Notes: generated by a model from the letters alone, not told the origin. 18,440 nt of DNA from an uncultured Prevotella sp. (GCA_946999045.1 CAMQBR010000040.1:1-18440), one strand, 5' to 3'; shown: positions 1 through 6,758, counted from the first letter of the stretch. Made by a program: numbers and translations.

Positions 1-41
1 ATTCCCTTGCGCATTTGTGATTTCACATTGTCTACATTCAT
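1..41 (-). CDS. PadR-family transcriptional regulator, N-terminal fragment (runs off the left edge)
   Basis: Reading the minus strand from an ATG at 41 gives 13 complete codons, MNVDNVKSQMRKG, before the window ends. In Bacteroidota this opening is characteristic of PadR winged-helix repressors, which commonly start MNxENxKxQMRKG and then continue into the DNA-binding helices. Only the N-terminal tail is visible, so the assignment rests on recognising this opening plus the promoter context: a good -7/-33 pair and an inverted repeat sit immediately upstream. PadR proteins usually repress their own operon and a neighbouring transporter or membrane protein; the partner gene would lie outside the window. 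The fragment is too short to exclude another small regulator. Confidence 0.6.
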   Translation of the reverse strand, partial: MNVDNVKSQMRKG

Positions 42-42
42 A

Positions 43-65
43 ATCATCAATTTATGGTTGATGAT
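43..65. promoter_or_regulatory. Inverted repeat, possible operator of the PadR-type gene
   Basis: ATCATCAA (43-50) and TTGATGAT (58-65) are perfect 8-bp arms with a 7-bp spacer. They lie between the -7 box and the ATG, over the expected transcription start, which is where an autorepressor would bind. The role is inferred from position only. Confidence 0.4.
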
Positions 66-66
66 G

Positions 67-98
67 CAAATGTATGTAAAATATAAGTACCTTGCAAA
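67..98 (-). promoter_or_regulatory. Promoter of the PadR-type gene
   Basis: On the minus strand a TACATTTG box (67-74) matches the Bacteroidota -7 consensus TAnnTTTG. A TTTG (95-98) lies 20 bp further upstream, the usual -33 spacing. Transcription would start near 60, about 20 bp before the ATG at 41. Confidence 0.55.
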
Positions 99-269
99 AC
101 ATAGTACCATAAACCTTTTGTCTGTTAACCTTATTTAACTACTAAAATTCGGAAAACAAATATTCAGCTGTAAGTGCATAGCGTAGCTTTCAACCTCAAA
201 TAAGGCTTAATAGCACTAAAAGAGGTCTCATCGTATTATTGCAGTTTCGGCAACAGAATATAAAAACAA

Positions 270-298
270 GGCATAAGTGACAAAAAGAGGCCTAAAAT
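270..298 (+). repeat. Left terminal inverted repeat of the IS
   Basis: It begins GGCATAAGTGACAAAAAGAG and pairs with the complement of 1332-1360 at 27 of 29 positions. Confidence 0.85.
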
Positions 299-301
299 CT
301 C

Positions 302-330
302 TTGTAATCCCTTTATTTACTATAGTTTTG
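302..330 (+). promoter_or_regulatory. Promoter of the IS transposase
   Basis: TAGTTTTG (323-330) matches TAnnTTTG, with TTG (302-304) about 18 bp upstream. The predicted start of transcription lies shortly before the ATG at 347, which supports that ATG as the original start codon. Confidence 0.5.
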
Positions 331-346
331 AGCAAAAAACTTTTCG

Positions 347-1277
347 ATGACAAAAAATCTGCTTTTATTGCGGTTCTCATCGCACCATTAAAAAGGGTAA
401 GGAGAATGGTTATCAGCGTTGGTTTTGCAAAGACTGTAAACGCTATTTTATAGGATGTCGTCGCTTGACAAAGGAAGATGTTAATTCTACATATTCCTTA
501 GGGAATCTGACTGTATGCGACCTTGCTAGAGAATTTGGCATATCAACTCGTACGATTCACCGCTATCTGTCATCAGAATACAAGGAGAACCTTCCTAAAT
601 TAGTTTCTAGTAATGTTGTAGTCTTAATGGATGCTACTTACTGGGGCAGAAGGTTTGGTGTTGTTATAATGAAAGATCACATATCGGGTCGTGTGCTATG
701 GTATAAGTTCATTGACAAGAAAGAAACAATTGCAGATTACAGAGAAGGTATTTCATATCTTGAGTTGCATGGATATAATGTTTTAGGCATAGTGAGCGAT
801 GGCTTAAAAGGGCTTCGTCAAGAGTTCCACCAGTACAGATTCCAACATTGCCAGTTCCACCAGCTTATGACTATAAAAACAAAACTGACATTGCACCCCA
901 AATTACAAGCGTCACAAGACTTGCTTGGCATAGCTAAAATGCTTTGCCATACAGACAAAGATTCTTTTATAGGAGCTTTGACTGCATGGCATGAGAAATG
1001 GAAGGACTTTATAAACGAAAGGGTAAAAGGAGTAGATGGGAAAACGCATTATGTGCATAAGAACACAAGAAGCGCATATTTAAGCTTAAAGAGGAATATG
1101 CCGTGGTTGTGGACATTCTATGACTTCCCTGAGTTGCAAATGCCGAATACAAACAATGAATTGGAAGCACTCAACTCTACTTTGAAAGCAAAATTAAACC
1201 TACATAAGGGCATTAGCAAAGAAAGGAGAAAAGTCATTATTCAAGACTTTTTAAAGGCTCATTCCCCTTGTAGATAA
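347..1277 (+). pseudogene. IS256-variant transposase, frameshifted at codons 3-4
   Basis: The open frame up to the TAA at 1277 begins only after an in-frame TGA at 348-350, and its first usual start (TTG, 465) would drop the zinc ribbon. An ATG at 347 is one base out of frame: six A's (352-357) follow ATGAC, and with five A's the gene would read MTKICFYCGS onward as about 309 residues. In the restored numbering a zinc ribbon (C5-x2-C8, C27-x2-C30) is followed by a helix-turn-helix (about 55-74). Then come the DDE catalytic residues: D95 in LMDATYWG, D151 in IVSDG, and E273 in NELEALN. The IS256-type C/H motif HCQFHQ lies between the second D and the E. This layout fits NCBI's 'IS256 family, variant Zn-binding type'. 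It could be a decayed copy, a sequencing error in a homopolymer, or, less likely, expressed through slippage. Confidence 0.7.
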
Positions 1278-1291
1278 AGGCATATAAGATG

Positions 1292-1349
1292 TTTTAGGTC
1301 TCTTTTTGTCATATAAGAGCAAAAGAGACCCATTTTAGGTCTCTTTTTG
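1292..1349. repeat. 17-bp direct repeat at the right end of the IS
   Basis: TTTTAGGTCTCTTTTTG occurs at 1292-1308 and again at 1333-1349, identical and 41 bp apart. The first copy begins 15 bp after the transposase stop codon. Between them lies an inverse half motif AAAAGAGACC (1321-1330), so the strand can fold into a hairpin with either copy. Such repeats are candidates for transposase binding or for stopping transcription out of the IS. Confidence 0.7.
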
Positions 1350-1360
1350 GCACTTATGCC
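1332..1360 (-). repeat. Right terminal inverted repeat of the IS
   Basis: Read on the minus strand it begins GGCATAAGTGCCAAAAAGAG. It differs from the left repeat at two positions. A second, internal copy of its TTTTAGGTCTCTTTTTG core sits at 1292-1308, in the same orientation as the copy at 1333-1349. Confidence 0.85.
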
Positions 1361-1958
1361 AATAACTTATATGCTGCCAAACATATAAGGGTTATTTGTT
1401 AGTGTGAAAGGCGGCTAATATTGGATGCTTACCTATAAATTACCACCGTAAAGTTTTTTATGTCAGTTTTTTACGTTTTGTCATCTTGTGGACTCTTTTT
1501 ATATAAAACAGGCTGCGCCTCAACAATTCAAACAAGTTTGATTGTATTCGGCTTGCTCCGTTTTTGGTTCAATTTGCTTGTTCGTTCAGTCGTATAGCTC
1601 TCTATATTCCTTCACTCACAAACAAATTGACCTCAAAAAGAGTCTCACAATCTGTCAAAGCTAATCTATAGAACCGCCCTTATATGGTAAAAATAAAGCT
1701 GGCATTATATATCTTTGTAGTAACCAAACCCAATGATAAATGAATGCCAGCATAACATAATACATAAAGCCTTTGTATATCCTTGAAAGAATGTTGGATA
1801 TATACATTGCAAAAATAATAAAATAGTTTTGTATATCCAAACTCTATCATACAAACTTTTTTGTCTGGAGTATGGAAACTACAGAACGTGATTTTGTTTT
1901 TTTTCAACGAAGTCAAAAAAAAACTCAATAGTCATACTATTAGATAGCAGACTTACTG
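1361..1958. other. Gene-free stretch between the IS and the lactonase gene
   Basis: About 600 bp with no convincing gene. It holds composite repeat copy A (1433-1679), then an AT-rich part with a 9-bp hairpin (GCTGGCATT 1698-1706 with AATGCCAGC 1743-1751). A direct repeat TTTGTATATCC (1772-1782, 1828-1838) and its imperfect inverse (1796-1806) follow. A TATCTTTG promoter-like box on the plus strand (about 1709-1716) has no gene behind it. The 82-codon minus-strand frame at 1680-1928 is low-complexity and resembles no family I know. Confidence 0.6.
1433..1679 (+). repeat. Composite intergenic repeat, copy A
   Basis: This copy is homologous to copy B in inverted orientation. Segment 1433-1497 matches the complement of B from 5977 to about 5907, with only a few mismatches in 65 bp. 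Segment 1566-1624 matches the next part of B almost as well. Between them (about 1498-1565) is an insert whose complement, beginning CAAGCC with a TCAAAC-GTTTGA hairpin, also occurs beside B (5731-5760) and in copy C (18139-18205). The left end keeps CTATAAATTACCACCGT; the right end is shortened to CTATAGAACCGCCC (1666-1679). No coding frame is shared, so this looks like a non-autonomous element with a degraded right end. Confidence 0.7.
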
Positions 1959-3128
1959 CTATTTGTTAACCTCTATTACCTTAAAGATGCCATTGCCTAA
2001 TATATCGGGTTGCATCACGATAGGATAGAACTGTACACATACAGGCATATCCACTTGTATATCGTGTTGAGTATCGGTAAGCAGTCCTGTAGCTTTGTTT
2101 ATACTGAATACCTGAATAGTATGGCTGTCCCGATTGGCACAAAGCAAGAATTTTCCATTGGGTGTAATATTAAAATTGCGTGGATGTACCCCTGTTTGTT
2201 GATACCCTACCTTATTTAATATACCCGTCTTTTGATTGATTTTGAAGATGGCAATACCATCGTTCTTCAGGCGGTTGCTGGCATACAGAAACTTTCCATT
2301 AGGAGATATATGGATATCTGCACCCCCTTTAGCTCCTGTCTCATCAGCCTTTATCTCTTGTATTTTTCGCATTTTTCCAAAGTTATAGCTATATGCTGTA
2401 ACGGCATCCGACAGTTCACTCATCACATATACAAACCTACTATCAGTGCTAAACTCGATATGTCGAGGCCCCGAGCCCTTACTCAAGGCAGCTGTAACCG
2501 TAGCATTGCCTAATTGCTTCATATCTACTAAATTGAAACGAAGCAAGCGGTCGGCACTGAAATCGGTTGCAATAACTCCTTCACCATCTGGCAAAAATCG
2601 AGCACAATGTATGTGCGGTGTATGCTGTCGGTTTGCATCTGCATTGTTTGCCGAACCTTTGAATTGTTGCGACATAGGCTTTAGCGTTCCGTCTATATTT
2701 ATGGGGAATACGCTCATGGAACCTCCAGCATAGTTAGCTGTGAGCAACAAATTGCCATTAGTTGTTACATAGCAAGGACCTTCTCCATGTGTAGGCAGAG
2801 AGTTGACAAGCTTCATCTTTCCTGTTTTCTCATCAAACTGTATTACATTGATGGCAGCCAAAGAGTCATTGGTTTCGCTCACGGCATAAATCATTGATCC
2901 ATCCATGGCAATGGTAAGGTACGAAGGGTTGTTTACCTTTAGTGTGTCTAAGGGTTTAGCCACACCCGTTTCCTGATTAAAACTAAACGAGTAAATACCC
3001 TTACTCTTGCTTTGGGTGTAAGTACCTACGATAAGCGAGATATTGTCTTGAGCTAACAAATTGCATGATAAAGCTAAAAGAAAAGAAAGACAATATATAT
3101 ATTTTATATGTATATGCATTCCAACCAT
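1959..3128 (-). CDS. Exported lactonase-family seven-bladed beta-propeller protein
   Basis: 389 residues from the ATG at 3128. A second ATG at 3119 (MHIHIKYIYCLSF...) is equally likely as start. The N-terminus is a Sec signal peptide with a hydrophobic core at about 10-25, probably cut near LLA-Q27. The rest is the 6-phosphogluconolactonase-like (YbhE/Pgl2) propeller. Family signatures include GTYTQ (35-39), the HTPHIH stretch (169-174), GPRHIEF (220-226), ADIHISPNGKFLYASNR (270-286) and GVHPRNFNITPNGKFLL (313-329), with repeated PNGKFL strand motifs. Cytosolic members hydrolyse 6-phosphogluconolactone; the signal peptide places this one in the periplasm, so its substrate is probably another sugar lactone and is unknown. 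It lies 93 bp after rprY on the same strand, with a terminator in between, so it is probably transcribed separately or by read-through. Confidence 0.85.
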   Translation of the reverse strand: MVGMHIHIKYIYCLSFLLALSCNLLAQDNISLIVGTYTQSKSKGIYSFSFNQETGVAKPLDTLKVNNPSYLTIAMDGSMIYAVSETNDSLAAINVIQFDEKTGKMKLVNSLPTHGEGPCYVTTNGNLLLTANYAGGSMSVFPINIDGTLKPMSQQFKGSANNADANRQHTPHIHCARFLPDGEGVIATDFSADRLLRFNLVDMKQLGNATVTAALSKGSGPRHIEFSTDSRFVYVMSELSDAVTAYSYNFGKMRKIQEIKADETGAKGGADIHISPNGKFLYASNRLKNDGIAIFKINQKTGILNKVGYQQTGVHPRNFNITPNGKFLLCANRDSHTIQVFSINKATGLLTDTQHDIQVDMPVCVQFYPIVMQPDILGNGIFKVIEVNK

Positions 3129-3141
3129 TATTTGATGATTG

Positions 3142-3182
3142 AAAAAAAAAGGTAGGTATGGTCAATATCACTCCTACCTTTT
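3142..3182 (-). terminator. Rho-independent terminator after rprY
   Basis: On the minus strand the arm AAAAGGTAGG (complement of 3173-3182) pairs perfectly with CCTACCTTTT (complement of 3147-3156) across a 16-base loop, and the stem runs directly into a tract of T's. It ends the rprX-rprY transcript just before the lactonase start. Confidence 0.75.
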
Positions 3183-3208
3183 ATTATATGCTAATTATTA
3201 TATGCTAA
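3181..3208. repeat. Perfect tandem duplication of 14 bp
   Basis: TTATTATATGCTAA occurs twice without a gap (3181-3194, 3195-3208), between the rprY stop codon and its terminator. It looks like a recent slippage duplication. Confidence 0.8.
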
Positions 3209-3221
3209 AATAAAGCCTTAA

Positions 3222-3929
3222 TTATTCGTCCTCTTCAGGGGTAATGAGCTTATACCCCTTACCGTGGATGTTGATAATTTCTATTTGGTCATCATCCTTT
3301 AGATGCTTACGCAACTTGGTAATGTACACATCCATAGAGCGAGCATTAAAGTAGTTATCATCAATCCAGATAGTTTTTAAGGCAAAGTCGCGCTGTAATA
3401 TTTCATTTGCATGAGAACAAAGTAGAGCCAACAATTCGTTCTCTTTGGTCGTTAATTTAGTTTGTTTGTCGCCAATAGTTAACAACTGCTTTTGGGTGTC
3501 AAAAATAAATTGACCAATGTGGTAAATAGTCTTATCCTTATTCTTCTTTCCACGTACACGACGTAAGATAGCTTCTATACGCAATACCAACTCTTCCATA
3601 GAGAAAGGTTTGGTAATATAGTCATCAGCTCCAATCTTAAATCCTTCCAAGATATCCTCTTTCAACACCTTAGCGGTAAGGAAGATGATAGGAATCTCAG
3701 CGTTAGCCAGTCTTATTTCTTGTGCCAGAGTAAAGCCGTCTTTCTTAGGCATCATCACATCTAACACGCAAATATCAAATTTATCTCTTATAAACTCTTT
3801 ATAACCAGCATCGCCATCAGGGCACAATGTTACAATAAATCCTTTTGCTTGTAAATATTCGCGAAGAAGCATTCCTAAGTTTTCATCATCTTCACACAAT
3901 AGAATTCTTAATTTTTCTTCCATAATCAT
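3222..3929 (-). CDS. rprY: RprY-type OmpR-family response regulator
   Basis: 235 residues. The receiver domain (about 6-120) has the acidic pair D14-D15, the phosphoacceptor D57 in CVLDVMMP, T85 in IIFLTAK and K107 in DYITKPF. A winged-helix DNA-binding domain of the OmpR/PhoB type follows (about 135-230), with LTTKENELLALL and the recognition helix region NARSMDVYITKLRKHL. All key residues are present, so it should be phosphorylated by its partner kinase. Translation may start at M1 or M3 (MEEKLRILL). The gene starts 18 bp after the rprX stop codon, so the two form an operon. RprY of Bacteroides fragilis was found through effects on outer-membrane protein expression, and the Porphyromonas homolog is linked to oxidative stress; the target genes here are not shown by the sequence. 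Confidence 0.92.
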   Translation of the reverse strand: MIMEEKLRILLCEDDENLGMLLREYLQAKGFIVTLCPDGDAGYKEFIRDKFDICVLDVMMPKKDGFTLAQEIRLANAEIPIIFLTAKVLKEDILEGFKIGADDYITKPFSMEELVLRIEAILRRVRGKKNKDKTIYHIGQFIFDTQKQLLTIGDKQTKLTTKENELLALLCSHANEILQRDFALKTIWIDDNYFNARSMDVYITKLRKHLKDDDQIEIINIHGKGYKLITPEEDE

Positions 3930-3947
3930 TGTATTTTTAAGTTATTA

Positions 3948-5507
3948 TTAATCGTTAATAATAGGCAGTTTAATGGTGAAAGTTGTGCCTTTCTTGTATT
4001 CACTTTCAACAGTAATATCACCACCATGTAAGTCTATTATCTTTTTTACATATGCCAATCCCAATCCAAAGCCCTTTACATCGTGCACATTACCCGTATG
4101 TACACGATAGAACTTCTCAAAAATTTTCTTTAGATTTTCTTTCTTGATACCCAATCCTGTATCGCGAATAGATAGGTACAGATGGTCGTTATCGTTCCAA
4201 GTTTTGAGATAAACGTTAAGCGGTTCATTGGGCTTGCCGTACTTTACAGCATTATCCATTAAGTTGAAAATAGCATTCTGGAAATGAACTTCATCCACAT
4301 AAATAGTTGATTGGATAGCTTCTATCTCAATATATACCTTTCCTCCTGTATGCTCAACACGAAGAGTAAACGAACGTGCTACATTTTCTATCAGCTCATT
4401 GATGTCTAATTTCTTTTTCTTAAATACGGCTTTCTTTTTATCGAACATTGACATTTGCAGAACCTTTTCCACAAGAAACCGCAATCGTTTCGATTCATCT
4501 TGTATTACTGTACCCAAATGGGTCATCATCGATTCATTTTTACTCAAGCTCTTATCGTTTAACATCTGCGCTGCTAACGAGATACTGGCTATGGGCGTCT
4601 TTAGTTCGTGTGTCATGTTATTGATAAAGTCGTTCTTTATTTCGGTATAACGCTTTTGTCTGAACACGATGACAATGGTGCAGATAAACGTAATAAGCAA
4701 AATGAGAGTGAATACAATAGCGGGGAAAATAAACCTCACCGATGAGAAGATATAACTATTCATATCAGGAAAGTGTAAACGTACAATGCCTGTTTTGGCT
4801 GCAGGATCGTTGCGAAACAACACTTGAGAGTAGGTATATTCTTCGCCTTCTTCAGAGTAATCTGAGCACCGATAAAGCTCTCTTCCGTCTTGTGTAGTTA
4901 CTCTGAAGTGATAAGGTATGTTGATACCATTGTTCATTAATTCTGCTTTCAAGTCTTGATCAAGTAGCTTAAAGTTTATTCTCTCTTTCAAAGGCTTGTC
5001 TGAAGCCGAATACAAGATGGAATATACCACCTCATCTAACAAGGCTTTTTGATAAATATATCTGTTTTTTACTATTTCTTGTAAAGACTTGGCAGCCTCA
5101 GAGAGTGAGTTTTTATCGTTTTGCAATATCATACCCTTGGGCATTTGCGAAGGCTTTACTGTGATAGTTTTTAACTCGAAAGCCGAATACATGGTTCCGT
5201 CTTTACCTGTTACAGAGAACTGATGCGACTGTTGCAAAGTTCCATCAGGCTTTCCCGAACGAGTTCCTACAGAGTCTTGTACAAAAGCTCTGCGTTCTGT
5301 TTCGTTTACATCCTTCTGCAAATATCTAAAGGTTTCATTATATTCCAAATTACGAGACGCTTGATTTAAAGCTCTGTTAACAGACTCGTCAAATTGTTCC
5401 TTCTTCATATCTGCCATTTCTCTGAAGTATTTTAGCTGCAAGAAAAGCAGTACAAGGAACGAAAGTCCCATAATGACTGAGATAATCCAAATTGTACTCT
5501 TCTTCAT
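3948..5507 (-). CDS. rprX: RprX-type sensor histidine kinase
   Basis: 519 residues from the ATG at 5507. The longer frame to 5516 would begin with TTG, and MKKSTIWIISVI is a normal membrane-protein start, so I chose the ATG. In the longer numbering, TM1 spans about 8-27, a periplasmic sensor region about 28-262, and TM2 about 263-285. The HisKA domain carries H303 in NNMTHELKTP. The HATPase domain has the N box (D421-N422), G1 (DTGLGI 452-457), an F box (FEKFY) and G2 (GFGLGLAY 482-489). The catalytic elements are intact, so it should autophosphorylate and pass phosphate to RprY. The periplasmic part resembles no named ligand-binding domain I recognise. It heads the rprX-rprY operon. Confidence 0.92.
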   Translation of the reverse strand: MKKSTIWIISVIMGLSFLVLLFLQLKYFREMADMKKEQFDESVNRALNQASRNLEYNETFRYLQKDVNETERRAFVQDSVGTRSGKPDGTLQQSHQFSVTGKDGTMYSAFELKTITVKPSQMPKGMILQNDKNSLSEAAKSLQEIVKNRYIYQKALLDEVVYSILYSASDKPLKERINFKLLDQDLKAELMNNGINIPYHFRVTTQDGRELYRCSDYSEEGEEYTYSQVLFRNDPAAKTGIVRLHFPDMNSYIFSSVRFIFPAIVFTLILLITFICTIVIVFRQKRYTEIKNDFINNMTHELKTPIASISLAAQMLNDKSLSKNESMMTHLGTVIQDESKRLRFLVEKVLQMSMFDKKKAVFKKKKLDINELIENVARSFTLRVEHTGGKVYIEIEAIQSTIYVDEVHFQNAIFNLMDNAVKYGKPNEPLNVYLKTWNDNDHLYLSIRDTGLGIKKENLKKIFEKFYRVHTGNVHDVKGFGLGLAYVKKIIDLHGGDITVESEYKKGTTFTIKLPIIND

Positions 5508-5513
5508 ATATCC

Positions 5514-5614
5514 CAAAGTTAGATAATAATCTTAATATGTTAACACTTAAATGTTAACAAAATATCATAATAAAACATTTATTAACATATGTACGTGTTA
5601 TAATTACAAATATA
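5514..5614 (-). promoter_or_regulatory. Candidate rprX promoter region with paired TGTTAACA palindromes
   Basis: Two -7-like boxes are present on the minus strand: TAACTTTG (5514-5521, close enough to the ATG to give an almost leaderless message) and TATATTTG (5607-5614). Neither has a clear -33 box. Between them are two identical self-complementary octamers TGTTAACA (5538-5545, 5552-5559), 14 bp start to start, and a half site ATTAACAT at 5581-5588. The spacing suggests a regulator binding as a dimer, possibly RprY itself; this is inference. Confidence 0.4.
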
Positions 5615-5730
5615 TAGATATACTTAATAAAAAAAAGAGATTTTTTTGAGTATAGTTTAGACGTTTAAGGCTTGTTATATAAATTAGCTTTATTAGATTT
5701 TAAGCTTACATTTTGTATCGAAAAACAGCC

Positions 5731-5760
5731 CAAGCCAAATACCATCAAACCTGTTTGAGG
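5731..5760 (+). repeat. CAAGCC hairpin box beside copy B
   Basis: The box begins CAAGCCAAATACCATCAAAC and includes the hairpin TCAAAC-CT-GTTTGA. It matches 18139-18167 and the complement of about 1527-1555, where it is followed by more homologous sequence. At this locus the match breaks off where the element end begins (5765). Confidence 0.65.
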
Positions 5761-5764
5761 CTGA

Positions 5765-5977
5765 TTCTATAAATTACTACCGTTTTTTGTAAGTAATTTT
5801 TATAAAATACGTTTTACCTAATTGCGAGACTATTTTTGTGGTTATTTTGTTTGTGAGTGAAGGAGTATAGCGAGCTATACGATTGAACGAACAAGCAAAT
5901 TGAACCCAGGAAGAGCCCACAAGATGACAAAACGTAAAAAGACTAACATAAAAACTTTACGGTAGTAATTTATAGAA
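5765..5977 (-). repeat. MITE-like element with perfect 19-bp ends, copy B
   Basis: A 213-bp non-coding element. Its ends are a perfect 19-bp inverted repeat, TTCTATAAATTACTACCGT (5765-5783) and its complement (5959-5977). Inside, GTATAGC-GA-GCTATAC (5865-5880) forms a 7-bp hairpin within a block beginning GTGAGTGAAGGAGTATAG. Copy A is an inverted relative and copy C shares the hairpin block. Small size, inverted ends and absence of coding frames suggest a non-autonomous transposable element, but no transposase with matching ends is in the window. Confidence 0.65.
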
Positions 5978-6001
5978 CCGCCTATAAGGTAAAATCAATG
6001 T

Positions 6002-6622
6002 TTATAATATTTGTATTCTATAGCCTAAGGTTAACATAAAACCTGTATTTTTAGCCTTACCCAATATATTTTTTGTCTCTTTTTTTTCTGAGATTTTCGC
6101 AATAGGAATATTGTAACGTGCATCTAAACTAATATCTTTCCATACAAAAGAAACACCTACAGGAATGGTAAAATCACCTTCTTTCAAATCATTCTTAGCT
6201 TCTTTTTCATCAATTTTAGCGTAAATAATTCTACCAATATGCAAACCTGAATAGAGATTAAAATACTCTCCTATGTATTGTTTTAATAAGAAATCGGTAT
6301 AAATGTAATTTAATCTCAGCTTAGATTTATGAGAAGGAAGCTCATTCATTGGTCTAAAATAGGTAACACCTTGCTGCACAAACATCAATTCTTGCTGAAT
6401 AGAAAAATGTTTGGTTAGAAACGCTTCTACAAAAAGCCCACCTAAACCTGTTATTTTGGGTTTATTTTTTACACCAGTTAAAAAACTATACATAGCTCCA
6501 CCTTTGATACCAATATAGGTATCCCAAGGGTTACGTTGAAACTTTGGCTTGAATGTTGACTGTGCAAAACTTACAGAAACAAAGATAAATGTCAACAATA
6601 GAGACCATAAAACCTTCTTCAT
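6002..6622 (-). CDS. PorT-like outer-membrane beta-barrel protein
   Basis: 206 residues. A clear signal peptide (MKKVLWSLLLTFIFVSVSFAQ, hydrophobic core 4-18, cut after about A20) leads into alternating amphipathic strands of an eight-strand-type barrel, such as IGIKGGAMYSFLTG, HFSIQQELMFVQQGVTYF, LNYIYTDFLLKQYIGEYF and a closing GFMLTLGYRIQI. This matches the 'porin family / outer membrane beta-barrel' proteins (PF13568-like) abundant in Bacteroidota. Function is unknown; such proteins usually insert in the outer membrane without forming a wide pore. It stands alone on the minus strand, divergent from the SpoIID fusion gene with 162 bp between them, and it ends 24 bp before repeat copy B. 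Confidence 0.8.
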   Translation of the reverse strand: MKKVLWSLLLTFIFVSVSFAQSTFKPKFQRNPWDTYIGIKGGAMYSFLTGVKNKPKITGLGGLFVEAFLTKHFSIQQELMFVQQGVTYFRPMNELPSHKSKLRLNYIYTDFLLKQYIGEYFNLYSGLHIGRIIYAKIDEKEAKNDLKEGDFTIPVGVSFVWKDISLDARYNIPIAKISEKKETKNILGKAKNTGFMLTLGYRIQIL

Positions 6623-6675
6623 ATTTTCCTTTTTTTGTATTTTGTGTGTAAATTTACATATTTTTTATAATGTAG

Positions 6676-6687
6676 CAAAACGTTTTG
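6676..6687. promoter_or_regulatory. 12-bp perfect palindrome between divergent genes
   Basis: CAAAACGTTTTG is centred between the barrel-protein gene and the SpoIID fusion gene. Position and symmetry suggest a possible regulator site; nothing else supports it. Confidence 0.2.
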
Positions 6688-6750
6688 TTGCTTTTTGTTA
6701 ATTTAGTATGTTATATCAAAAAGAACAAGTATCAATACATTAAAAATAAG

Positions 6751-6758
6751 TATCTTTG
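6751..6758 (+). promoter_or_regulatory. Promoter -7 box of the DUF4922-SpoIID gene
   Basis: TATCTTTG matches TAnnTTTG and lies 27 bp before the ATG at 6785, giving a short leader. No good -33 box is apparent. Confidence 0.5.

Larger units (their letters stand above)
270..1360 (+). mobile_element. IS256-type (zinc-binding variant) insertion sequence, about 1.09 kb
   Basis: The element is bounded by 29-bp terminal inverted repeats at 270-298 and 1332-1360, each beginning GGCATAAGTG and continuing through an AAAAAGAG run, with two mismatches between the arms. It holds one transposase gene, which has a one-base frameshift near its start. No identical 8-9 bp target duplication is seen directly outside the two ends. 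The insertion may therefore be old, or the true ends may lie slightly outside these arms: weak similarity of the GGCA..CA..TATAA type continues about 20 bp outward on both sides. The motif AAAAGAG(G/A)(C/T)C recurs just outside the left end (218-229) and inside the right end. Confidence 0.8.
5517..6001. other. Gene-free stretch between rprX and the barrel-protein gene
   Basis: About 485 bp without a gene. It holds the rprX promoter region (to about 5615), an AT-rich spacer, a CAAGCC repeat box (5731-5760) and the MITE-like copy B (5765-5977). The 24 bp after copy B separate it from the stop codon of the barrel-protein gene. Confidence 0.7.

Noticed and set aside
465..1277. Transposase starting at the TTG at 465 as an intact gene
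   Set aside because: This start lies inside the domain, just after the zinc ribbon encoded in the same frame at 360-437, so it is not a natural start.
262..1368. Target-site duplication around the IS
   Set aside because: The 8 bases left of 270 (AAAAACAA) and right of 1360 (AATAACTT) are not identical, so no duplication is claimed.
1680..1928. 82-codon minus-strand frame upstream of the lactonase stop
   Set aside because: No recognisable family, composition typical of translated AT-rich spacer (many F, Y, I, K), and it overlaps small repeats; no promoter faces it.
2010..2733. Plus-strand frames across the lactonase gene
   Set aside because: They are antisense shadows of a well-supported gene whose protein matches a known family along its length.
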